From Enterobacter sp. RIT418 (GTDB lineage Bacteria; Pseudomonadota; Gammaproteobacteria; Enterobacterales; Enterobacteriaceae), in contig NZ_QBJD02000001.1 of the NCBI RefSeq assembly GCF_003057745.1, positions 186,001-250,000 of the forward strand: a stretch of 64,000 nt of DNA. The letters run 5' to 3'. The position numbers and the translations under genes are program-made. Below, piece by piece: positions 10,222 to 20,300 of this stretch (positions are counted from its first letter, which is position 1; each line of letters begins with the position of its first letter). The notes below the pieces were generated by a model. It made no database searches, was not told the DNA's origin, and saw only the letters and a program-made list of their open reading frames with translations.

Positions 10222-11026
10222 CCCTACGCGCGCAGAGATCCTGATGCGCTACTTTCCCGAGCATCGCCTCATCGCGCCGCAGGCCCATTCCGGGCTTGGC
10301 GGCGCGAGCTGCATTATTGAGCTGGGAAATCGTCGGCTGGTGCTGCGCCAGCATCACGATGACTCCGCCCCGGCGTCCCATTTTCGCCGTCAGCTGCGCA
10401 CCCTGCAGCGTCTCCCCGCAGACATTGTTCCCAAGCCGCATTTTTACGCTGAAGGCTGGATGGCGGTGGACTATCTTGCGGGCGAGATCAAAAGCGCGCT
10501 ACCAACCCCCCCGCGGCTTGCCTCCTTGCTGTATCATCTGCACCGTCAGAAACGGCTGGGCTGGCGCATCGCGCTGCTGCCGCTGCTCGAACAATACTGG
10601 CAGCAATCATCGCCCGAAAGGCGCACGCCGTTCTGGCTTGCTCAGCTCCGACGATTGCGAAAAGCCGGTGAGCCGCGCCCGCTGCGTCTTGCGCCGCTGC
10701 ACATGGACGTTCACGCGGGGAATATTGTGCATACCTGTGCAGGTGAGCGGCTCATCGACTGGGAATACGCCGGAGACGGTGACGTGGCTCTGGAACTCGC
10801 CGCGGTATGGACGACAGATGACGCCGAGCGGCGGGCGCTGATCGCCGCCTATGGGCAAACGGCACGGCTAAACGAACGCCTGCTGGTGCGCCAGGTCAAA
10901 CGCTGGCAACCGTGGGTCCTGATGCTGATGGCGGGCTGGTTTGAGCTTCGCTATCACAAAACAAACGATAAACACTTTATTGCGCTGGCCGATGACGTCT
11001 GGCGTCAGTTACAAACGAAAGGATAA
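10202..11026 (+). CDS. thiK: Thiamine kinase
   Basis: ThiK phosphorylates thiamine to thiamine monophosphate in salvage. The 274-residue protein belongs to the aminoglycoside phosphotransferase-like kinase fold, with the catalytic loop [12 protein letters not shown] and the metal-binding [11 protein letters not shown]. It starts with GTG inside the end of lpoB (20-base overlap), so translation is probably coupled. It is more divergent from E. coli than its neighbours, but length and motifs agree. Confidence 0.93.
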   Translation: MRFRNNNPTRAEILMRYFPEHRLIAPQAHSGLGGASCIIELGNRRLVLRQHHDDSAPASHFRRQLRTLQRLPADIVPKPHFYAEGWMAVDYLAGEIKSALPTPPRLASLLYHLHRQKRLGWRIALLPLLEQYWQQSSPERRTPFWLAQLRRLRKAGEPRPLRLAPLHMDVHAGNIVHTCAGERLIDWEYAGDGDVALELAAVWTTDDAERRALIAAYGQTARLNERLLVRQVKRWQPWVLMLMAGWFELRYHKTNDKHFIALADDVWRQLQTKG

Positions 11027-11037
11027 GAGAGGTGCGT

Positions 11038-12063
11038 GTGGGTCCGGTCATGTTGAATGTCGAAGGGTTTGAGCTGGATGCGGAAGAGCGCGAAATACTG
11101 GCGCACCCGCTGGTGGGCGGGCTGATTCTGTTTACCCGCAACTATCACGACCCTGAGCAGCTGCGCGAGCTGGTGCGCCAGATCCGTGCCGCGTCGCGTC
11201 ATCGTCTGGTGGTCGCGGTCGATCAGGAGGGCGGGCGCGTGCAGCGTTTTCGCGAAGGTTTCACGCATTTGCCTGCGGCGCAGTCTTTTGCCGCGCTACT
11301 GGGTACGGAAGAGGGCGGCAGGCTGGCGCAGGAGGCTGGCTGGCTGATGGCAAGCGAAATGATCGCCATGGACATCGACATTAGCTTCGCGCCGGTGCTG
11401 GACGTCGGGCATATCAGCGGCGCCATTGGCGAGCGCTCGTATCATGAAGACCCGCGTATTGCGCTGGAAATGGCGACCCGTTTCATCGACGGTATGCACG
11501 ATGCGGGCATGAAAACCACCGGCAAGCATTTCCCGGGGCACGGCGCCGTCACGGCGGATTCTCACAAAGAAACCCCGTGCGATCCGCGCCCTGAAGCGGA
11601 AATACGCGCGCATGATATGTCCGTCTTCCGTTCGCTGATTACCGACAACAAGCTGGACGCCATCATGCCCGCGCACGTTATCTATAGCGACGTTGACCCG
11701 CGCCCGGCCAGCGGCTCTCCGCACTGGCTGAAAACCGTGCTGCGTCAGGAGCTGGGTTTTAAAGGCGTCATTTTCTCCGATGACCTGTCGATGGAAGGCG
11801 CGGCGATTATGGGGAGCTACGCGGAGCGCGGGCAGGCGTCGCTGGATGCAGGTTGCGATATGATCCTGGTCTGCAATAATCGTAAAGGTGCCGTTAGCGT
11901 GCTGGATAACCTGTCGCCGATCAATGCTGAACGTGTTACACAATTGTATCATAAAGGTTCATTTAGCCGTCAGGAGCTGATGGACTCAGCGCGCTGGAAG
12001 ACGGTGAATGCACAACTTGAGGCGCTGAACGAGCGCTGGCAGGCCCATAAAGCCGGCCTGTAA
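11038..12063 (+). CDS. nagZ: Beta-N-acetylglucosaminidase NagZ
   Basis: NagZ is a cytoplasmic GH3 hydrolase that removes GlcNAc from anhydro-muropeptides during cell-wall recycling. Its product anhMurNAc-peptide also feeds AmpR signalling where ampC is inducible. The 341-residue protein carries [18 protein letters not shown] with the catalytic His-Asp dyad and the [10 protein letters not shown] nucleophile region. Two GTG starts are possible, at 11032 and 11038. I chose 11038 because MGPVML matches the E. coli start. Confidence 0.97.
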   Translation: MGPVMLNVEGFELDAEEREILAHPLVGGLILFTRNYHDPEQLRELVRQIRAASRHRLVVAVDQEGGRVQRFREGFTHLPAAQSFAALLGTEEGGRLAQEAGWLMASEMIAMDIDISFAPVLDVGHISGAIGERSYHEDPRIALEMATRFIDGMHDAGMKTTGKHFPGHGAVTADSHKETPCDPRPEAEIRAHDMSVFRSLITDNKLDAIMPAHVIYSDVDPRPASGSPHWLKTVLRQELGFKGVIFSDDLSMEGAAIMGSYAERGQASLDAGCDMILVCNNRKGAVSVLDNLSPINAERVTQLYHKGSFSRQELMDSARWKTVNAQLEALNERWQAHKAGL

Positions 12064-12096
12064 CCCTCCCCGAAGGCCTAGCGTGGTGAGAAGAGA

Positions 12097-12639
12097 ATGA
12101 TCATCTATTTACACGGTTTTGACTCAAACAGCCCAGGTAATCACGAAAAGGTGCTGCAGCTGCAGTTTATCGACCCGGACGTTCGCCTGATAAGCTACAG
12201 CACGCGCCATCCGAAGCATGACATGCAGCATTTGCTTAAGGAAGTTGACAAGATGCTGCAGCTTAACGTCGACGATCGCCCGCTGATTTGCGGCGTCGGT
12301 CTGGGCGGATATTGGGCCGAGCGCATCGGTTTTTTATGCGATATCCGCCAGGTCATCTTCAATCCTAACCTGTTCCCGCATGAGAACATGGAAGGCAAGA
12401 TTGACCGCCCGGAAGAGTATGCGGATATCGCCACCAAGTGCGTGAGCAATTTTCGCGAGAAGAACCGCGATCGTTGTCTGGTGGTGCTCTCGCGCAGCGA
12501 TGAGGCGCTGGACAGCCAGCGTTCGGCGGAGCTGCTGCATCATTTCTACGAGATCGTCTGGGATGAAGAGCAGACCCACAAGTTCAAGAATATCTCCCCG
12601 CATCTGCAGCGCATAAAAGCCTTCAAAACGCTGGGGTGA
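12097..12639 (+). CDS. ycfP: YcfP, alpha/beta-hydrolase-like protein (UPF0227)
   Basis: The 180-residue protein belongs to a small alpha/beta-hydrolase-like family related to Yqi[17 protein letters not shown] resembles the oxyanion strand. The expected nucleophile elbow reads [10 protein letters not shown], with glycine where serine would be, so classical esterase activity is doubtful. It is the last gene of the hinT cluster and is followed by a terminator. The function is unknown. Confidence 0.92.
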   Translation: MIIYLHGFDSNSPGNHEKVLQLQFIDPDVRLISYSTRHPKHDMQHLLKEVDKMLQLNVDDRPLICGVGLGGYWAERIGFLCDIRQVIFNPNLFPHENMEGKIDRPEEYADIATKCVSNFREKNRDRCLVVLSRSDEALDSQRSAELLHHFYEIVWDEEQTHKFKNISPHLQRIKAFKTLG

Positions 12640-12658
12640 CAGGCCCTGCATCTCCTCA

Positions 12659-12693
12659 AGCCCGGCCGCGAAAGCGTGCCGGGCTATCTTTTA
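12659..12693 (+). terminator. Terminator after ycfP
   Basis: AGCCCGGC and GCCGGGCT form a stem with a 12-base loop, followed by a T-rich tail (ATCTTTTAT). Confidence 0.75.
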
Positions 12694-12726
12694 TCTCAGA
12701 CTTGTCTACTTTTAAGCCATCAAAAC

Positions 12727-12740
12727 TTGATGCACATCAA
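12727..12740 (+). promoter_or_regulatory. FNR box upstream of ndh
   Basis: TTGAT-GCAC-ATCAA is an exact match to the FNR consensus. FNR represses ndh anaerobically in E. coli, and the site lies in the 236-base gap before ndh. The role is inferred from position and the known regulation. Confidence 0.8.
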
Positions 12741-12875
12741 TTTTGGTATGACCAATGCGCCTGACGTGTTATTCTCAAATCACCTGAATGGTTTCAGTGC
12801 TGTAACCTGTTGTTAATTAAGGGTTATTTTTATAACTTTTAATTAACAATTGGTTAATATCTTGAGGGGGTCACG

Positions 12876-14180
12876 TTGACTACGCCATTGAAAAAAATAG
12901 TGATTGTAGGCGGTGGTGCTGGCGGGCTGGAGCTGGCTACTCAGCTTGGCAAAAAGCTGGGGCGCGGTAAAAAAGCGAAAATTACGCTGGTCGACCGTAA
13001 CCACAGCCACCTGTGGAAACCGTTGCTACACGAAGTGGCAACCGGTTCGCTGGATGAGGGCGTTGACGCGCTGAGCTATCTGGCGCATGCGCGCAATCAT
13101 CACTTCCAGTTCCAGCTGGGTTCCGTGATGGATATCAACCGCGAAAATAAAACCATTACCCTCGCGGAGCTGCGTGACGAAAAGGGCGAGCTGCTGGTGC
13201 CCGAGCGCAAGCTGGCGTACGACACGCTGGTGATGGCGCTGGGCAGTACCTCAAACGACTTCAATACGCCGGGCGTGAAAGATCACTGCATCTTCCTCGA
13301 TAACCCGCACCAGGCGCGCCGTTTCCATCAGGAAATGCTTAACCTGTTCCTGAAATACACTAATAACATGGGTGCCAACGGCAAGGTCAACATCGCGATT
13401 GTCGGCGGCGGTGCTACGGGCGTTGAGCTGTCTGCTGAGCTGCACAACGCGGTTAAACAGCTGCACAGCTACGGCTACAAAGGCCTAACCAACGACGCGC
13501 TGAACGTGACCCTCGTCGAGGCGGGTGAACGTATCCTGCCTGCGCTGCCGCCGCGTATTTCCGGTGCGGCACACAGCGAGCTGACCAAGCTGGGCGTGCG
13601 CGTGCTGACCCAAACCATGGTGACCAGCGCCGATGAAGGCGGTCTGCACACTAAAGAGGGCGAGTATATCCAGGCCGACCTGATGGTGTGGGCGGCAGGC
13701 ATCAAGGCGCCTGACTTTATGAAGGATATCGGCGGGCTTGAGACCAACCGCATCAACCAGCTCGTCACCGAGCCAACGCTGCAAACCACGCGCGATCCGG
13801 ATATCTACGCCATTGGCGACTGCGCATCCTGCGCGCGCCCGGAAGGCGGGTTCGTGCCGCCGCGTGCCCAGGCGGCGCACCAGATGGCAAGCCTGGTGCT
13901 TCACAACATCCTGGCGCAAATGAAGGGCAAGCCGATGAAGTCGTATGTTTATAAAGACCACGGCTCGCTGGTTTCTCTCTCTAACTTCTCCACCGTGGGA
14001 AGCCTGATGGGTAACCTGATGCGCGGTTCGATGATGGTGGAAGGACGCATCGCGCGCTTCGTCTATATCTCCCTGTACCGTATGCACCAAATTGCGCTGC
14101 ACGGCTACTTTAAAACCGGCCTGATGATGCTGGTGGGCAGAATCAACCGCGTGATCCGTCCTCGCCTCAAGCTCCACTGA
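12876..14180 (+). CDS. ndh: Type II NADH:quinone dehydrogenase
   Basis: Ndh oxidises NADH and passes electrons to ubiquinone without proton pumping. It is a peripheral inner-membrane flavoprotein. The 434-residue protein has an FAD-binding motif [16 protein letters not shown] at about 9-24 and an NADH-binding motif [15 protein letters not shown] at about 176-190. An amphipathic basic C-terminus is likely to mediate membrane attachment. Translation starts with TTG after a GAGGGGG ribosome site, as in E. coli. An FNR box lies upstream, fitting aerobic expression. Confidence 0.98.
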   Translation: MTTPLKKIVIVGGGAGGLELATQLGKKLGRGKKAKITLVDRNHSHLWKPLLHEVATGSLDEGVDALSYLAHARNHHFQFQLGSVMDINRENKTITLAELRDEKGELLVPERKLAYDTLVMALGSTSNDFNTPGVKDHCIFLDNPHQARRFHQEMLNLFLKYTNNMGANGKVNIAIVGGGATGVELSAELHNAVKQLHSYGYKGLTNDALNVTLVEAGERILPALPPRISGAAHSELTKLGVRVLTQTMVTSADEGGLHTKEGEYIQADLMVWAAGIKAPDFMKDIGGLETNRINQLVTEPTLQTTRDPDIYAIGDCASCARPEGGFVPPRAQAAHQMASLVLHNILAQMKGKPMKSYVYKDHGSLVSLSNFSTVGSLMGNLMRGSMMVEGRIARFVYISLYRMHQIALHGYFKTGLMMLVGRINRVIRPRLKLH

Positions 14181-14187
14181 TCGCTCT

Positions 14188-14216
14188 CTCCCTCCGGTCA
14201 ACCCGGAGGGAGTTTT
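14188..14216 (+). terminator. Terminator of ndh
   Basis: Ten-base arms CTCCCTCCGG and CCGGAGGGAG with a 5-base loop are followed by TTTT. Confidence 0.85.
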
Positions 14217-14362
14217 AGCCGATCGTGCTGCATATCCCCCATTACGTGCTTAAGAGTTCTCTTAAACGCGCTATATCCCTGGTTTTTTGATCCTTTATCT
14301 TATTGGCGACGCCTCTTCTAAAGAGCAGAATTGTTACCAATAGAAACAAAGGAGGACTTCCC

Positions 14363-14902
14363 GTGAATAAATCAATGTTGGCGGGTATAGGGATTGGCGT
14401 CGCGGCCGCGTTAGGTGTGGCAGCCGTTGCCAGTCTCAACGTTTTTGAGCGTGGCCCGCAGTATGCGCAGGTGGTTTCCGCCACCCCGATTAAAGAAACC
14501 GTTAAGACGCCTCGCCAGGAGTGCCGCAACGTTGCCGTTACGCACCGTCGCCCGGTTCAGGATGAAAACCGCATTGCCGGTTCCGTTCTGGGGGCCGTAG
14601 CGGGCGGGGTGATTGGGCATCAGTTCGGCGGCGGTCGCGGTAAAGACGTGGCGACGGTGGTCGGTGCGCTGGGCGGCGGCTATGCCGGTAACCAGGTGCA
14701 GGGCGCAATGCAGGATAATGACACCTACACCACGACCCAGCAGCGCTGCAAAACCGTTTACGACAGGTCGGAAAAAATGCTGGGCTACGATGTGACCTAC
14801 AAAATCGGCGATCAGCAGGGTAAGATCCGCATGGATAAAGACCCAGGCGCGCAAATCCCGCTTGATGGCAACGGTCAGCTGGTGCTGAACAACAAAGCCT
14901 AA
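14363..14902 (+). CDS. ycfJ: YcfJ, glycine-zipper envelope protein
   Basis: The 179-residue protein has an N-terminal hydrophobic segment (about 5-25) and a glycine-zipper (Rick_17kDa-type) region around 70-115 with GAVAGGVIGHQFGGGRGKD and VVGALGGGYAGNQ. I placed the start at GTG 14363 because AAAGGAGG lies six bases upstream and the product then matches E. coli YcfJ. An upstream in-frame ATG at 14303 lacks a comparable ribosome site. The function is unknown. Confidence 0.93.
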   Translation: MNKSMLAGIGIGVAAALGVAAVASLNVFERGPQYAQVVSATPIKETVKTPRQECRNVAVTHRRPVQDENRIAGSVLGAVAGGVIGHQFGGGRGKDVATVVGALGGGYAGNQVQGAMQDNDTYTTTQQRCKTVYDRSEKMLGYDVTYKIGDQQGKIRMDKDPGAQIPLDGNGQLVLNNKA

Positions 14903-14922
14903 AAATGTGGTTATCTGAATTT

Positions 14923-14958
14923 AGCTCCTCACGCGCTCAGGCTGAGGAGCTTTTTTTT
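14923..14958 (+). terminator. Terminator of ycfJ
   Basis: AGCTCCTCA and TGAGGAGCT form the stem, followed by a run of eight T. Confidence 0.85.
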
Positions 14959-14974
14959 GACTCAAGAAACGGGA

Positions 14975-15610
14975 TCAGGCTTTGAGCAGCTCAGGCCACA
15001 GGCGCATCGTGGTCGTGGTGATGCTCTGAAGTTTTTCCAGGCTTGCCCCTTCGCGCGCGCTAATAGACATTCCCTGCAAAATGCAGTTCAGGTACTGCGC
15101 CAGCATCTGCGGCTGGCAGTGCGACGGGATCTCTCCCCGCTGCTGGCGCTGCGTCAGGAAGGTGCTCAGCGTCTCTTCCTGCATGGCGTGCCGGGATTTC
15201 ACGGTATTCGCGATCTCTTTCGACGAGGCGGCTAGCGTAGCGGAGGTGTTGATCATAAAGCAGCCCGCGGGCGTATCCTTGCTGGTAAAACAGGTGGCGA
15301 CGGCGGTGAAATAGTCCTGCAGCGCCGCCTCTACCGTTTTCTCCTCGCAGAAAAGCTGCGCTTCATGCTTCGCCGCAAAGCGCGAGATGTATCTGTCCAG
15401 TACCGCCCTGAACAGCCCCTCTTTATTCGTAAATTCCGCATACAGCGTCGGCGCTTTGGCTCCGGTGGCTTCCACCAGATCGGAAAGCGAGGTTGCTTCA
15501 TACCCATGCTGCCAGAAAAGCGTCATGGCCTTATCGAGCGCCGCATCCCTGTCGAACACTTTCGGTCGGCCACGGCTTTTTTTTGCGCAACTCGTAACGT
15601 CGGTTGTCAT
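14975..15610 (-). CDS. comR: TetR-family copper-responsive repressor ComR
   Basis: ComR (YcfQ) represses the divergent bhsA (comC) gene and is relieved by copper in E. coli. The 211-residue protein has an N-terminal TetR helix-turn-helix (about 20-65, with TSLSDLVEATGAKAPTLYAE), preceded by a basic KKSRGRPK arm. I chose the ATG at 15610 over an upstream in-frame start at 15643 because MTTDVTSCAKKS aligns with E. coli. It is transcribed away from bhsA, with a shared 245-base regulatory gap. Confidence 0.93.
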   Translation of the reverse strand: MTTDVTSCAKKSRGRPKVFDRDAALDKAMTLFWQHGYEATSLSDLVEATGAKAPTLYAEFTNKEGLFRAVLDRYISRFAAKHEAQLFCEEKTVEAALQDYFTAVATCFTSKDTPAGCFMINTSATLAASSKEIANTVKSRHAMQEETLSTFLTQRQQRGEIPSHCQPQMLAQYLNCILQGMSISAREGASLEKLQSITTTTMRLWPELLKA

Positions 15611-15760
15611 AGGCCGTAGGTCCTCAATTGATTTGTTGAACAACCATTATAAAAAGTATATCCGGCTACGACCAGTGCAGATTTATTAAAAATATATTTG
15701 TCCTATGAATATGAATTTTAAGGGGTTTAAATTTAGTTTAACGGTCATTACAAAAATGAG

Positions 15761-15790
15761 TTGACGTGTGACCTGGATCACATCTATCAT
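15761..15790 (+). promoter_or_regulatory. bhsA promoter with an internal palindrome
   Basis: A -35 element TTGACG and a -10 element TATCAT are separated by 18 bases. The spacer contains TGTGACCTGGATCACA (15767-15782), a perfect inverted repeat. It equals the CRP half-site pattern but sits where a repressor would block polymerase, so ComR is the alternative ligand. Confidence 0.6.
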
Positions 15791-15855
15791 TTACCTATCG
15801 ATCGTTAAGTAATTAGCTTGCGACATCAAATTCATCTGCATAAAGGTCAAAAATC

Positions 15856-16113
15856 ATGAAAAACGTAAAAACCCTCATCGCCGCTGCCGTCCTTAGCTCA
15901 CTCTCTTTCTCCAGCTTCGCGGCTGTTGAAGTGCAATCTTCTCCGGCTGACCAGCAAAAAGTGGGCACCATCTCCGCAACAGCCGGGACTAACCTGGGCT
16001 CGCTGGAAGATCAGCTGGCGCAAAAGGCTGACGCTATGGGCGCAAAATCTTTCCGCATTACCTCTGTGACCGGTCCTAACACCCTCCACGGGACTGCCGT
16101 CATCTACAAATAA
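15856..16113 (+). CDS. bhsA: Multiple-stress outer-membrane protein BhsA (ComC)
   Basis: The 85-residue secreted protein of the YhcN/BhsA (DUF1471) family lowers outer-membrane copper permeability and affects stress resistance and biofilm in E. coli. It has a signal peptide cleaved near SSFAA and the conserved C-terminal segment GAKSFRITSVTGPNTLHGTA. It is divergent from comR, its expected repressor. Confidence 0.95.
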   Translation: MKNVKTLIAAAVLSSLSFSSFAAVEVQSSPADQQKVGTISATAGTNLGSLEDQLAQKADAMGAKSFRITSVTGPNTLHGTAVIYK

Positions 16114-16147
16114 GCCTGGCTAAACCCTCATTTATGCCACTGCTATA

Positions 16148-16178
16148 AAAAAACGCCCTGCATTTGCAGGGCGTTTTT
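16148..16178. terminator. Bidirectional terminator between bhsA and ldtC
   Basis: AAACGCCCTGC and GCAGGGCGTTT form a hairpin with an ATTT loop and flanking A and T runs, placed between convergent genes. Confidence 0.88.
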
Positions 16179-16187
16179 CGTTGCGTC

Positions 16188-17159
16188 TTACATCGCCTGT
16201 TCGTTTGTTAGGTGATGCCGCGTCACGTCAACCGGCATCCCGGAGCGCGCCTCCATTACGCGCTGCATCACATCGCTATTCGTTTTCGCATTCGTTTTAA
16301 AGGTCACCATCGCGGCGTTAAGGTTAATCGGCAGCGTCTGCGGATCGTCATTAATATTCTTCGATAAAGGCTGGTGTACCTCGACCAGCCTCACGCCGCC
16401 CGGCTCCTCTGAAACCTTAATCGGCGTATTGATGATGTTGACCTTCGTGCCCGGCGTAATCACCTCGTAGAGCGTTTTAATATCGTCATCGCGCAGCCGA
16501 ATACAGCCGGAGCTGACGCGCATGCCGATGCCAAAGTCCGCGTTGGTTCCGTGCAGCAGATATACGCCGCCGTAGGCCGCCAGGCGGATCGCATGGTGGC
16601 CCATCGGGTTGTCAGGACCGGCAGGCACCACGGCAGGCAGATCTATTCCCTGAGCCTTATAGCGCGCGCGGATATTGGCGGTTGGCGTCCACGTCGGGTT
16701 TGCCCGCTTGTCCGATACCGTCGTTACCATTGTTGGCGTCAGCGTATCGCCGCCAAGCTGACCGATCCCGATAGGGTAGACGGTGACCTCATTCTTGCCC
16801 GGCGGATAGTAGTAGAGGCGCAGCTCCGCAAGGTTAATCACCAGCCCCTCGCGCGGCGCATCCGGCAAGATGGTCTGAAGCGGAATGGTCAGCACGCTTC
16901 CCGCGCGCGGAACGTAAGGGTCCACGCCCGGGTTGGCCTGCAGCAGGGCGAGAAAGCCGACGTTGTACTTTTTGGCGATCGCCTCAAGGGAGCCACCGTT
17001 ATTTTCCACCACGTGAAAGCGGTTTTGCCCGACGACGCTGCTGCCAGCGGGCGGGAGTGGCCAGGTATTTGCGCGTGCCGGAAGCGCAACGGCAACCGCG
17101 GCGGCTAGCGCAAATAAGGTGACCCAGCGGGTAAAACGCGTAGAGGTTATCATCACCAT
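16188..17159 (-). CDS. ldtC: L,D-transpeptidase LdtC
   Basis: LdtC (YcfS) anchors Braun lipoprotein Lpp to peptidoglycan. The 323-residue protein has a signal peptide ending near PARANTW, a LysM domain (about 47-93) and a YkuD catalytic domain (about 105-240). The catalytic H203 and C219 lie in LLHGTNADFG and VSSGCIRL. The start is ATG at 17159 or ATG at 17153; neither has a strong ribosome site. It converges on bhsA. Confidence 0.95.
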   Translation of the reverse strand: MVMITSTRFTRWVTLFALAAAVAVALPARANTWPLPPAGSSVVGQNRFHVVENNGGSLEAIAKKYNVGFLALLQANPGVDPYVPRAGSVLTIPLQTILPDAPREGLVINLAELRLYYYPPGKNEVTVYPIGIGQLGGDTLTPTMVTTVSDKRANPTWTPTANIRARYKAQGIDLPAVVPAGPDNPMGHHAIRLAAYGGVYLLHGTNADFGIGMRVSSGCIRLRDDDIKTLYEVITPGTKVNIINTPIKVSEEPGGVRLVEVHQPLSKNINDDPQTLPINLNAAMVTFKTNAKTNSDVMQRVMEARSGMPVDVTRHHLTNEQAM

Positions 17160-17273
17160 AATCCATATATATAGTAAGGTTATTGTTATATAACGAGTTA
17201 ATGATAATTATGGCGAATGAGTGTGTCGGGAAATCCAGGAGGATTGCAAAGAGTTGTAAAGAGTTCCCCCGCC

Positions 17274-17289
17274 AGCCTGCGCTCGCGGG
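17274..17289 (-). terminator. Possible weak terminator after mfd
   Basis: CCCCCGC and GCGGGGG form a two-base-loop stem just past the mfd stop codon. In the mfd direction the tail is AACTCTTT, a poor T run. Confidence 0.35.
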
Positions 17290-17300
17290 GGGAGGGGAGG

Positions 17301-20300
17301 TTAAGCGATCGCGTTCTCTTCCAGCTGGCGCATAAAGTCGCGCACCCAGTCCATGCGGGTTTTACGTTCAGCCAGCTCCTGCGTAAACTTCAGGCGCGTC
17401 GGGCCATCAAGGCGGAAGTGCTGCGGCTGCTTTTGCAGAAGGCCGATAAGCCACGCCGGGTTGACGTGGTTTTTCTCGGCGAACTCAATTACGCCGCCTT
17501 TTTCGTTGCCTTCCAGCTTGCGGATGCCCAGCTTCTGCGCCTGCTGGCGAAGTCGGGCGATATCCAGCAGGTTGCGCGCCGGATCGGGCAGCAGGCCAAA
17601 GCGGTCGATCAGCTCCACCTTGATCTCCTCCAGCTCGCCTTCGCTTTTCGCGCTGGCGATCCGCTTATAGAAGGAGAGGCGCGTATTCACGTCTGGAATA
17701 AAATCATCCGGCAGCAGGGAAGGCATGCGCAGCTCGACTTCGGTCTGCTGGCTGGTGAGATCCTCCAGCGACGGCTCGCGGCCTTCCTTCAGCGCGTCAA
17801 CCGCGTTCTCCAGCAGCTCCATATACAGCGAGAAGCCGATGGTTTCCATTGAACCGCTCTGGTCTTCACCCAGCAGCTCGCCGGCACCGCGGATCTCCAG
17901 GTCGTGAGTCGCCAGCGCAAAGCCTGCGCCCAGGTCTTCCAGCGAGGCGATGGCTTCCAGACGCTTTTGCGCGTCGGTGGTCATCGCTTTCGGATGCGGC
18001 GTGAGCAGCCAGGCGTAGGCCTGATGGTGCGAACGCCCGACGCGTCCGCGCAGCTGGTGAAGCTGCGCGAGGCCGAAGTGGTCCGCGCGCTCGATGATGA
18101 TGGTGTTGGCGGTGGGGATGTCGATCCCGGTCTCAATGATGGTCGTACACACCAGCACGTTAAAGCGCTGGTGGTGGAAGTCGTTCATCACCCGCTCAAG
18201 CTCGCGCTCGCGCATCTGCCCGTGGCCGATAGCCACGCGCGCTTCCGGCACCAGCTCGGCCAGCCTGTCCGCCGCTTTCTGGATATTTTCCACGTCGTTG
18301 TAGAGGTAGTAGACCTGGCCGCCGCGCAGGACCTCGCGGAGGATCGCCTCGCGAACCACCAGATTATCGTACTCCCGCACGAAGGTTTTCACCGCCAGAC
18401 GGCGCGCGGGCGGGGTGGCGATAATCGACAGATCGCGCATGCCGCTCATCGCCATATTCAGCGTGCGCGGGATCGGCGTGGCGGTCAGGGTCAGAATGTC
18501 GACGTCGGCGCGCATCGCCTTAATGCGCTCCTTGTGGCGAACCCCGAAGCGATGTTCTTCATCGACGATGAGCAGGCCTAAATCCTTCCACTTCACGTCG
18601 CTTTGCAGCAGCTTGTGGGTGCCGATCAGAATGTCGATCTTGCCTTCGCTCGCCAGCTCCAGAATTTGCGTTTGCTCTTTGGCGCTGCGAAAACGCGACA
18701 GCATCTCAATGCGCACCGGCCAGTTGGCGAAGCGGTCGCGGAAGTTGTCAAAGTGCTGCTGGGCAAGCAGGGTGGTCGGCACCAGCACCGCCACCTGCTT
18801 GTTGTTCTCGACCGCAAGGAAGGCGGCGCGCATCGCCACTTCGGTTTTGCCGAAGCCCACGTCGCCGCAGACCAGCCTGTCCATCGCCAGCGGCTGGCAC
18901 ATGTCGCTCAGCACGGCGTTGATCGCTTGGGCCTGATCCGGCGTGGTTTCGAACGGGAAGCTGTCGCAGAACAGCTGATACTGTTCCTTATCATGCTTAA
19001 AGGCGAAGCCCTCTTTGGCCGCGCGCTGGGCGTAAATGTCCAGCAGCTCGGCGGCCACGTCGCGGACCTTTTCCGCCGCCTTCTGACGCGCGCGCGCCCA
19101 GGCGTCTCCGCCCAGCTTGTGCAGCGGGGCATTGTCCTCCGCGCCGCCCGCATAGCGGCTAATCAGGTGCAGGGACGACACCGGCACGTACAGCTTTGCG
19201 TCGTTGGCATAGGTCAGCATCAGGTATTCGCCCTTAATGCCGCCGGCCTCCAGCGTCGTCATTCCCTGATAGCGCCCCACGCCGTGTTCGAGGTGAACAA
19301 TCGGCTGGCCGGGGTGCAGCTCCGCCAGGTTGCGGATCAGCGTATCCGGGTTGATGGTGCGGCGGCTGTCCTGACGACGGCGCGCCACGCGCTCCCCGAG
19401 GAGGTCGCTTTCGCAAATCAGCGCCAGGTTGTTCAGGGTATCGATAAAGCCATGCTCGGCGGCGCCGATCATCAGGAAGCGCCCGTTTCCGCTGGCTTCG
19501 CTCAGGCGATGGATGCGTTTGGGTAAAACTTTAATCCGACCCAGCAGCTCGCCAAGGGCCTCGCGGCGGCCTTCGCTCTCAACCGAGAACACCACCGGCC
19601 CGGTGAAGGACTCGAGAAATTTGCGCAGGTTATCCAGCGGTGATTTCTGCTGTGCCTGCACGGAGAGATCCGGCAGCGTCTGGAAGCCCAGATTGGTGTT
19701 CGCCGCTTTGTCCGCCAGAACGTCGGTTTTGAGCTGCATGCGCGGCCAGCGCTTGAGCTCGGAATTAAGTTCGTCGGTGCGCAGCCAGAGCGCTTCCGGC
19801 GGCAGAAGCGGGCGCATCGGGTCGACGCCGCGGTTTTCAAAGCGCGCGCGCGTCTCGCTCTCAAAGCGGCTGGCGCTGGCGTCAATGTCGCCGGTATTCA
19901 CAATCAGCGTGTTCGCCGGGAAGTAGCTGAACAGCGGCGGCAGCGGCTCATTGAAGAACAGGGGTTGCCAGTATTCGATTCCGGCAGGCAGCGTGCCTTT
20001 GCTCACCTGCTGGTAGATATGCTCAGCGTCGCGCTTGACGTCGAACCTGTCGCGCCACTGGCTGCGGAACAGCTCGATGGCGGTTTTGTCGGTTGGAAAC
20101 TCGTGTGCGGGCAGCAGGTTGATGGAGTCGACCTCATCGAGCGTGCGCTGGGTATCGGCGTCGAAGACGCGCAGGCTGTCGATTTCGTCATCGAAGAAGT
20201 CCAGGCGGTAAGGCTGGTCGCTGCCCATTGGGTAGAGATCCAGCAGCGCGCCGCGCGTGGCGTATTCGCCGTGCTCCATCACCTGATCGACGTGGCGATA

